Shown piece by piece: positions 1 through 4,888 of a stretch of DNA of 5,794 nucleotides. The DNA comes from Candidatus Acetothermia bacterium (GTDB lineage Bacteria; Bipolaricaulota; Bipolaricaulia; UBA7950; UBA9294). The translations under genes and the position numbers were made by a program. The stretch spans positions 1 through 5,794 of the forward strand of contig QMQL01000061.1 of assembly GCA_003650505.1 (NCBI GenBank), given 5' to 3'. The first letter of the stretch is position 1, and every line of letters starts with the position of its first letter. Below the pieces are notes generated by a model. It did no database searches and was not told the origin of the DNA. It saw only the letters and a list, made by a program, of their open reading frames with translations.

Positions 1-267
1 GCGGATCTGCTTGAGCGCTCTTTTCTGCCCCTCGGGGGTGAGGAACGCGGCCGATCGGGCGGTGCGGAGGATCGTCCCGCCACGTTCGATGATCCCCCCC
101 ACAGCCCGGTTGTCGAGAGGGAGAGAGTCCCCCTCGATCAGCCCATCGAACCCACGCCGGATACCGATCATCTCGAGACCGAGATCGGTCCCGCACCGGA
201 CCGCCGCTCTGATCGCCGCGTTCATCCCCGGCGCGTCTCCACCGCTCGTCAGAATCCCAATTCGCAT
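1..267 (-). CDS. pfkA: 6-phosphofructokinase, N-terminal part (cut by window edge)
   Basis: This gene encodes the cytosolic enzyme that phosphorylates fructose 6-phosphate to fructose 1,6-bisphosphate in glycolysis. Only the first 89 residues are present; the family is usually about 320 residues or longer. The N-terminus MRIGILTSGGDAPGMNAAIR is the classic nucleotide-binding start of the family. Gly10 matches E. coli Gly11, and the GGTILRTAR segment (residues 63-71) ends in Arg71, matching the ATP-contacting Arg72. Arg20 and Arg24 match the effector-site arginines 21 and 25, while E. coli Arg54 aligns with Asn53. The residues that separate ATP from pyrophosphate users lie beyond the edge, so the phosphoryl donor is not proven. 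The ATG is preceded by a modest AAGG site about 6 nt away. It lies 38 nt after the glycosyltransferase stop and is probably the fourth gene of the operon. Confidence 0.93.
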   Translation of the reverse strand, partial: MRIGILTSGGDAPGMNAAIRAAVRCGTDLGLEMIGIRRGFDGLIEGDSLPLDNRAVGGIIERGGTILRTARSAAFLTPEGQKRALKQIR

Positions 268-305
268 AGTCCCTTAAAGATAACCGAAAGGCCCCAAGGA
301 GAGAA

Positions 306-1454
306 TCACCGCGTGGTTATCGGCCTCCCGGCAAGGGCTTCCTCATAGATCTCAATGAGACGGCGGGCGGAGTTACAGACCGACATCCTCTCCGCTTCAG
401 CGAGCGCCCCGCGGCTGAGGCGGCGATAGCGTTCCTCGTCCCCGAGCAGTTCGAGGGCGGCGCGGGCGAATGCATCCTCATCCTCAGGGACGAGAACCCC
501 GCTCAACCCGTCCATTATCACGTCGCTCACCCCGAGGGCAGCGACCGCCACCGCCGGCGTCCCGCCGGCCATCGCCTCGACGATGGCCAGCCCCTGTGTC
601 TCGGCCTTGGAAGAGAACAGAAACAGATCTGCCGATTTGTACAGATCGACCAGCAGAGGCCGATCGAGAAAACCGGTGAAGCGGACCACCCTTTTCAGGT
701 CGAGCTTTTCTGCCTCCTCCTCGAGCCGGCTTCTGAGCGGCCCATCCCCGGCGATTACGAGGACCGCTCGGGAATCGAAAAGGCGTATCCGCGCGAACGC
801 CCGCAGCAGGAAGGAAAGGTTCTTCTCCTCAGAGAGCCGACCCGTGTAAAGGCAGATTTGAGCCCCCCCCGGTAGGCCGAGGGCCTCTCGCGGCGACCAT
901 ACCGCCGGATGTCTGTACAGGGAGAGGGGAGGACCGAACGGGACGACATATATCGGCGTACGAACCCCGTAGCGCTTGAGCTCATCGCGGATCGATTCAG
1001 TCGGCACGGTGACCGCCGTAGCCCGATTACACATGAGGGCTGAATAGGCCTCGGCCGCCTTGACCGGAGGTCGGATCGGTCGGGGGACGTAATGGCGGAG
1101 GGCGCTCAGGTAGGTATGGTACGTCTGAATATGCGGGATCCCGTAGTGATGCGCCGCTACCATCGCCACGTAGGCGAGCGAGAACGGGGTGTGACTATGA
1201 ACTATGTCTAAGTCGCGCAGGCTCCGGACGGCAGCGCGGTTGTACGGGAGCGCCATCCTCGCTGTCTTGTAGCTGAAGACAGGGCCGGAGCGGAACCGGA
1301 ATGTCCGCGGCCGATCCATCGGCCGATCGTAGCGCGGGGCGTAGATGTACGTGGTGTGGCCGAGCCGTTCGAGCTCCTCGCGGAGCCAATGTACCGCACT
1401 TGTTACCCCGCTGATCTCGGGGAGGTAAGCATCCGTGAACAGCCCTATCCGCAT
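306..1454 (-). CDS. GT4-family glycosyltransferase
   Basis: A 382-residue retaining glycosyltransferase of the GT-B fold, family GT4, which moves a sugar from a nucleotide sugar to an acceptor at the cytoplasmic side of the membrane. The N-terminal domain opens with MRIGLFTDAYLPEISGV, whose Gly16 loop is typical of the family, and carries VHSHTP (residues 85-90) and YHTY (112-115). The C-terminal donor domain has GRLSEEKN (205-212; Arg206 and Lys211 expected at the donor phosphates), GDGPL (236-240) and the E-x7-E motif with Glu285 and Glu293. Length is normal and there is no signal peptide. The start resembles diacylglycerol glucosyltransferases and GDP-mannose-dependent mannosyltransferases, so a glycolipid or envelope product is likely, but donor and acceptor cannot be read from sequence. 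The ATG overlaps the end of the amidohydrolase gene by 10 nt, with GGAGG just upstream, implying translational coupling. Confidence 0.93.
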   Translation of the reverse strand: MRIGLFTDAYLPEISGVTSAVHWLREELERLGHTTYIYAPRYDRPMDRPRTFRFRSGPVFSYKTARMALPYNRAAVRSLRDLDIVHSHTPFSLAYVAMVAAHHYGIPHIQTYHTYLSALRHYVPRPIRPPVKAAEAYSALMCNRATAVTVPTESIRDELKRYGVRTPIYVVPFGPPLSLYRHPAVWSPREALGLPGGAQICLYTGRLSEEKNLSFLLRAFARIRLFDSRAVLVIAGDGPLRSRLEEEAEKLDLKRVVRFTGFLDRPLLVDLYKSADLFLFSSKAETQGLAIVEAMAGGTPAVAVAALGVSDVIMDGLSGVLVPEDEDAFARAALELLGDEERYRRLSRGALAEAERMSVCNSARRLIEIYEEALAGRPITTR

Positions 1455-2965
1455 CGGCCCTCCCGGGCATAGACGAGCTTCCCCCCTACGAAGGTCATCT
1501 CCACCCGCATATCGTTCAGATCGGTCGGGACTAGGAACGGATCCTCGTTCAACACGACGAGATCGGCGAGGAATCCCTCCTCGATCCTCCCCTTCACCCC
1601 TTCTTCGGACCCGAACCTCGCCCCTCCCTCGGTGTAGGCGGCGATCGCCTCGTCGAGGGAGACCCGCTGCGTCGAATAGGGGGCGTTCACCGCGGCGCGA
1701 ATCCCGTAGAGGGGCGAGATCGGCATCCCATCCGAACCGAACGCAACCGGGATCCCGAAATCGAAGACGGCCCGGAGCGGATTGCTTACGGCATCCCGCT
1801 CCCTGCCGAGCCGCTCCACGTACATCTTCCCCGGCCCCGACCAGTTCCCGATGAAGTTCGGCTGCATGGAGAGGTGAAGACCGAGCCTTTTCACCTCTTC
1901 GATCTGCCTCTCTTCCGGAAGCTCGAAGTGCTCGATCCGGTTCCGAAGTTCGGAGCGGGCATCAAGCCTCGCGTACATGCGGAGGACCTGCGCGATCGCC
2001 CGATCACCGATCGCATGGATCGCAGCTTGGTGCCCGGCCCGCGCGGCAGCAGCAAGGAGGTTGGATATTTCCTCGTCGGTGTAGTTCAGGATCCCATTTC
2101 CGCCCGAGGGATACGCTTCTGTGACCGCCGCGGTCCCCGCGCCGATCGAACCGTCTGTAAAGACCTTCACCCCCAAGAATCGGAGCCACTGATCATTCTC
2201 ATACCCCGCGATCCCCTCAATCTCGGAGGGGGAACCGACCGTCTGGTAGACGCCGATCCGGAGGAGATCCCTCCCCCGCCGCTCGAACAGGATCGGGACG
2301 CGCCAGGCCTTGGTCATCGTGTGGACCGAAGTCACCCCCAACCGATGGCAGAGCCGGGCCGCTCCAGAAAGGGCCTCTGCAAGGGTACTGGGATCCGGCT
2401 CGATCCGTTCGAGGAGCGTCCATGCCGCCTCCTCGCGGAGTATCCCCCATTCCGGATCGAACAGATCCGAACCGTGGTCGGGAACGATGGAGGAAGCCGC
2501 CCGGAGCCCAACGCGGTTCAGGACTATCATATGGCCGTCCATCCGGACGGCGCCGAGTGGAGAATCCGGGGCGACCCGGTCGAGTTCGCCCCTCGTCAGG
2601 TAGCGGCGCTCACCCCACCGGCTCTCATCCCACCCCTCGCCGATCACCCACTCGCCCTCCCCGCGCGACTTCACCGCCTCCCTCAAGGCGGCGAGCGTCT
2701 CATCGCGGGAGAGGCCGGAAAGATCGACCCGCCAACCGATCTCACGAAGGCCGGCGTCGAACAGATGAACGTGCGCATCGATGAACCCGGGGAGGACCGG
2801 CCGGCCTTCAAGGTCGATCGTCTCCGTCCCCTCACCGGCAAGGGCTCCGATCTCATCGCTTCTGGCGACAGCGAGGATTCGATCGCCCCTTATGGCGATC
2901 GAATCGGCCTCCCTCGCCGGGAAGACGATCCCGTTCGTCAGGATTAGATCCGCTTTCATTCCCAC
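1445..2965 (-). CDS. YtcJ-like amidohydrolase (amidohydrolase family 3)
   Basis: A 506-residue metal-dependent hydrolase of the amidohydrolase superfamily, subgroup Amidohydro_3, which includes YtcJ-type proteins and N-substituted formamide deformylase. The beta-sandwich start (residues 1-55) leads into GFIDAHVHL (60-68), with metal-binding His65 and His67. DGH (143-145), VKVFTDGS with Lys267, AIHAIGD with His317, RIEHFE with His346 and FGSDGMP with Asp412 follow in the family order. The C-terminal sandwich closes with GFLADLVVLNEDP (464-476). All expected ligands are present, so it should be active. There is no signal peptide, so it is likely cytosolic. The bond cut is probably C-N in an amide, formamide or related compound; the substrate is unknown. 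I chose the GTG at 2965 because AAGGAG lies 9 nt upstream; an ATG two codons later is the alternative. It is the second gene of the operon, 51 nt after the lipoprotein gene. Confidence 0.93.
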   Translation of the reverse strand: MGMKADLILTNGIVFPAREADSIAIRGDRILAVARSDEIGALAGEGTETIDLEGRPVLPGFIDAHVHLFDAGLREIGWRVDLSGLSRDETLAALREAVKSRGEGEWVIGEGWDESRWGERRYLTRGELDRVAPDSPLGAVRMDGHMIVLNRVGLRAASSIVPDHGSDLFDPEWGILREEAAWTLLERIEPDPSTLAEALSGAARLCHRLGVTSVHTMTKAWRVPILFERRGRDLLRIGVYQTVGSPSEIEGIAGYENDQWLRFLGVKVFTDGSIGAGTAAVTEAYPSGGNGILNYTDEEISNLLAAAARAGHQAAIHAIGDRAIAQVLRMYARLDARSELRNRIEHFELPEERQIEEVKRLGLHLSMQPNFIGNWSGPGKMYVERLGRERDAVSNPLRAVFDFGIPVAFGSDGMPISPLYGIRAAVNAPYSTQRVSLDEAIAAYTEGGARFGSEEGVKGRIEEGFLADLVVLNEDPFLVPTDLNDMRVEMTFVGGKLVYAREGRCG

Positions 2966-2974
2966 CCGGTCGCG

Positions 2975-2980
2975 CTCCTT
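2975..2980 (-). promoter_or_regulatory. Ribosome binding site that favours the GTG start of the amidohydrolase
   Basis: AAGGAG on the minus strand lies 9 nt before GTG at 2963-2965 and 15 nt before the next in-frame ATG at 2957-2959. The spacing fits the GTG better. It also shows that the gene can be initiated independently within the operon, although a promoter is not evident in the 51-nt gap. Confidence 0.6.
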
Positions 2981-3016
2981 ATACCGGCTTCACCCGGCGG
3001 ATCGTATCCGTTCCCC

Positions 3017-4087
3017 TCACTTTTGAATCGCAAGCCCAGCGATCTTCGTGCCAGGGAATTCTGTGATCTTTTCTCCTGTCTTCATCCCGGTGGCCGGATC
3101 GATCTGCACGATCTCGTGGTGATAGACGTCCGCAACCCACAACAATCCATCGTACCACGCGATCGCCGAGACCGGGAAGACCGATGGATCAAGTTCTACA
3201 GGGTCGCCGGTCACCTTGAGCTGAACCCCAGAGAAGATACTTGTAGGAGGGACGATCTCGATCTCGTACAGGCGCTTCGTCTCCCCCTCCAGGTACCAGA
3301 GGGAGCCGGCCGGTCCGGGCTCCTCCGCCCAGTCCAATCCCTGCGGGTCGTGGAGGAACGGCTCGTTCCCCACCTGCTGGGAGGCGTGGAAGTAGTTCGT
3401 CCCGAACGAGCCGAGGACCTGAAAGCTCGTCGGGTTGAGCTCGTAGATCTTCCCGGAGAGGCCGTCGACGTGCCAGACGCGCTCGGGATCATCCGCCCCG
3501 TAGGTCAGCTGGAGCGGATTTTGGGCCGGGGCGGAACGCTCGGCGACAACCGCCCCCGTTTCGGGATCGACCCGGAAGATTCGTTGGAACCCATCACCTT
3601 GACAGACGACGTAAAGCGACCACTCCCCGTTGAACAGAGCGGGAGCGATACCGCGCGGCCGCGAGGCCGGAGCGGCAAACGACGCGATCTCGTTCCCCTC
3701 CATGTCAAGCTTGTAGATCCGGTCGAGGTTCTCGTCCGTGATCCAAACAGCCGGGCCGACTTCGATCGTCACCGAGTCGGTGCTCGTCCGGCCGGAGGCA
3801 TCGCGGACGGTCAACGTGAGCGTGTAGCTCCCTGCGTGCTCGTACGTGTAGGAGCCGCCCTCCCCGTACCATTCATCCCCAGTCCCGAACGTCCAGTGAT
3901 AAGTGTCGATCCCACCTGAACCGCTCGATGAAGATCCATCGAATTCGACCGTAAATGGGACGATCCCCGAACTTCCGTTAAGCTCGATTACCGCGTTCGT
4001 ACTCGGAAAGAGGACGCACCCGAAGAAGCTAAGAGGCAAAAGGAGCACGGCCACCGCCAGCCAACCGGTGAAGCAGATCCTTCTCAT
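3017..4087 (-). CDS. Putative lipoprotein with PKD domain and beta-propeller
   Basis: A 356-residue protein likely exported and lipid-anchored. The start MRRICFTGWL is followed by a hydrophobic stretch (residues 9-23) and a cysteine at 24 in SFFGC, a non-ideal lipobox because Phe rather than Leu sits at -3. Residues 32-110 form a PKD (Ig-like) domain, with WTFGTGD (65-71), YTYEHAGSYTLTLTV (80-94) and RDASGR (95-100). From 113 to the end, about five repeats of the type 'xLWVaD..i..iDPxTG' (for example VWITDENLDRIYKLD and LLWVADVYHHEIVQID) indicate an NHL/YncE-like beta-propeller. No catalytic residues are evident; binding to protein or carbohydrate at the envelope is the usual role, and the ligand is unknown. 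An open frame extends up to a GTG at 4123, but it lacks a ribosome binding site and crosses the likely promoter, so I chose the ATG at 4085-4087. It is the probable first gene of the operon. Confidence 0.85.
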   Translation of the reverse strand: MRRICFTGWLAVAVLLLPLSFFGCVLFPSTNAVIELNGSSGIVPFTVEFDGSSSSGSGGIDTYHWTFGTGDEWYGEGGSYTYEHAGSYTLTLTVRDASGRTSTDSVTIEVGPAVWITDENLDRIYKLDMEGNEIASFAAPASRPRGIAPALFNGEWSLYVVCQGDGFQRIFRVDPETGAVVAERSAPAQNPLQLTYGADDPERVWHVDGLSGKIYELNPTSFQVLGSFGTNYFHASQQVGNEPFLHDPQGLDWAEEPGPAGSLWYLEGETKRLYEIEIVPPTSIFSGVQLKVTGDPVELDPSVFPVSAIAWYDGLLWVADVYHHEIVQIDPATGMKTGEKITEFPGTKIAGLAIQK

Positions 4088-4098
4088 ATTTCGAAATC

Positions 4099-4105
4099 CC
4101 CCTTT
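4099..4105 (-). promoter_or_regulatory. Ribosome binding site that decides the lipoprotein start
   Basis: The minus strand reads AAAAGGGGGATTTCGAAAT just before the ATG at 4085-4087. The AGGGGGA core lies about 9-10 nt from the ATG, an acceptable spacing. The upstream in-frame GTG at 4121-4123 has only pyrimidine-rich sequence in front of it, which argues for the shorter protein with a proper signal peptide. Confidence 0.6.
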
Positions 4106-4106
4106 T

Positions 4107-4116
4107 AATCCGGATT
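4107..4116. promoter_or_regulatory. 10-bp palindrome over the lipoprotein promoter (possible operator)
   Basis: AATCCGGATT is a perfect palindrome covering part of the -10 hexamer and the predicted transcription start. It forms part of TAATCC-GGATTG (4106-4117), whose half-sites recur in the 14-bp palindrome at 4169-4182. A repressor bound here would block the promoter. This is an inference from position only. Confidence 0.35.
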
Positions 4117-4122
4117 GTACCA
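4114..4122 (-). promoter_or_regulatory. Extended -10 promoter for the lipoprotein operon
   Basis: On the minus strand the sequence TGGTACAAT matches the extended -10 consensus TGnTATAAT with one mismatch in the hexamer (TACAAT, 4114-4119). There is no convincing -35 hexamer 15-18 nt upstream, which is tolerated when the TG extension is present. The start point would fall near 4107, giving a leader of about 20 nt that contains the ribosome binding site. A 10-bp palindrome (4107-4116) overlaps the hexamer and start point. Confidence 0.5.
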
Positions 4123-4168
4123 CGCGCTGAAAACGAAGGGAGGCGCTTTGCTGATATCTAATTCAGAA

Positions 4169-4182
4169 AAGGATTAATCCTT
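4169..4182. promoter_or_regulatory. 14-bp perfect palindrome in the divergent region (possible operator)
   Basis: AAGGATTAATCCTT is perfectly self-complementary and lies between the two divergent genes, about 50 nt upstream of the lipoprotein -10. It lacks the loop expected of an RNA terminator and is followed by no T-run, so a dimeric DNA-binding protein site is the better reading. The neighbouring ribbon-helix-helix protein is a candidate ligand. Confidence 0.4.
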
Positions 4183-4286
4183 AGTCATCTCCATATCTTT
4201 TCCATTTAAATCCCCGGCGATTACCATGGACATCTCCCGTACTTCTAGTACCCTATCCCCAGTTAACGATGCGGATAAAAGGTAAA

Positions 4287-4314
4287 TTGACATCTAGAAA
4301 CGAAACTATTTACG
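4287..4314 (+). promoter_or_regulatory. Weak candidate promoter for the ribbon-helix-helix gene
   Basis: A perfect -35 hexamer TTGACA stands at 4287-4292. The -10 is poor: TTTACG at 4309-4314 gives 16-nt spacing, and TATTTA at 4307-4312 gives 14-nt spacing. Either places the start near 4319 and leaves a short leader with the ribosome binding site. The -35 overlaps one of the GACATCT repeats. Confidence 0.35.
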
Positions 4315-4335
4315 GAAAAGAGAGGGGGTGAACAC

Positions 4336-4509
4336 ATGGCCAAGAAGGAGATCTTGGATAAGCTGTCGATCTACATCCCGCAGAAGAAGATGGAGAAAAA
4401 GCCGGTCGAGAGGCTTATCCGTCTCGGTGAGAAACTTGACCGCTCGGTCAACTACCTCGTAGTCGACGCGATCCTCAAGTACCTCGACCGCGAGGAGAAG
4501 AAGCTTTAA
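4336..4509 (+). CDS. Small ribbon-helix-helix (CopG/Arc-like) DNA-binding protein
   Basis: A complete 57-residue protein that begins MAKKEILDKLSIYIPQKKME. The layout fits the ribbon-helix-helix fold: a short N-terminal strand (KLSIYIP, residues 9-15), helix A (about 22-34, ending LGEKL), a turn DRSVNY (35-40) and helix B (41-53, LVVDAILKYLDRE). The pattern 'DRSxNxLVxxAIxxYL' is the usual CopG-family signature. Such proteins act as dimers whose paired strands read the DNA major groove, often repressing their own gene. AGGGGGTGA at 4323-4331 lies 4 nt before the ATG and is a strong ribosome binding site. No toxin gene follows; a terminator comes 22 nt after the stop, so this is a single-gene unit rather than an antitoxin-toxin pair. 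Target and regulon are unknown. The basic N-terminus (several Lys) suits DNA contact. Confidence 0.82.
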   Translation: MAKKEILDKLSIYIPQKKMEKKPVERLIRLGEKLDRSVNYLVVDAILKYLDREEKKL

Positions 4510-4531
4510 TGACCGATAGATGCCATATATG

Positions 4532-4568
4532 AAGCGGGAAGCCCGATCCGTCGGCTTCCCGCTTTCTT
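4532..4568 (+). terminator. Rho-independent terminator of the ribbon-helix-helix gene
   Basis: A perfect 12-bp stem (4532-4543 with 4553-4564, arms AAGCGGGAAGCC and GGCTTCCCGCTT) encloses a 9-nt loop. It runs straight into a T-rich tail TTTCTT at 4563-4568. It begins 22 nt after the TAA stop. The opposite strand has no T-run after the hairpin, so termination is expected mainly for plus-strand transcripts. Confidence 0.9.
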
Positions 4569-4569
4569 A

Positions 4570-4888
4570 TCCGAAAGACGCAGCGAAAGCGGGGGCTCGG
4601 GCGATGCGCTCACGCTTCCCAGGGCGACCTGCGTCAGATGCGGATCATCCTCGCCGGGGCCGCTTTCACCGCGTCTACAAGGAGGTGCTGTACTCCGTTC
4701 ATCGACACCACCCGGAGAGCGGCCGATGAACGTAATCCGGGTCACCTAACCCTCCCTATCGAACGGCCCTTCGGGCGGGGTGGCGACCCCATCGATCACC
4801 ACGTGGGCGCCAAACGCGCACCGAACAGAGGGACCGCTGTCCTTGAACGTTACCCTTTGCAACCCCCTCCCCGTATAATCGATCCCCA
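4570..4888. other. Gene-free stretch with inverted repeats and no assignable gene
   Basis: No open frame here matches a family I know. Structures seen are: GACGCAG (4577-4583) pairing with CTGCGTC (4629-4635); CGTTCATCG (4696-4704) pairing with CGATGAACG (4724-4732); and two back-to-back small hairpins, GCCC-TTC-GGGC (4766-4776) and GGGGT-GGCG-ACCCC (4777-4790), with no T-run. The minus strand has codon-like pieces: one frame ends at 4746 and includes VTFKDSGPSVRCAFGAHVVI, and a 22-residue frame runs from 4702 to 4634 and includes QHLLVDAVKAA. They are in different frames and lack good starts. The stretch could hold a decayed gene, a small RNA or only a long leader. I do not recognise tRNA, SRP RNA or tmRNA. 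Confidence 0.5.
4874..4879 (+). promoter_or_regulatory. -10 element of the phosphodiesterase gene
   Basis: A perfect TATAAT ends 9 nt before the first ATG at 4889. The best -35 at suitable spacing is TTACCC (4850-4855, 18 nt), which is weak. TTGAAC at 4843-4848 would give 25 nt, too far. Transcription would start at about 4886-4889, on or next to the ATG. Confidence 0.5.

Noticed and set aside
1874..2947. Long plus-strand open frame (357 codons) opposite the amidohydrolase
   Set aside because: It is the antisense shadow of a gene with clear family motifs; the translation is rich in Pro, Arg and Asp and has no recognisable domain.
2966..3016. Small hairpins in the gap between the lipoprotein and amidohydrolase genes, as a terminator or promoter
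   Set aside because: Stems are only 4-5 bp with no T-run. The TATAAG seen there overlaps the ribosome binding site of the amidohydrolase, so it cannot serve as its -10.
3023..3919. Plus-strand open frame (298 codons) opposite the lipoprotein gene
   Set aside because: Shadow of the PKD/propeller gene; no motif and no plausible start region.
4088..4123. N-terminal extension of the lipoprotein to GTG at 4123
   Set aside because: There is no ribosome binding site, the extension would place 12 residues before the signal peptide, and it crosses the likely promoter.
4766..4790. Back-to-back hairpins as a terminator
   Set aside because: Stems are 4-5 bp and no T-run follows on either strand.
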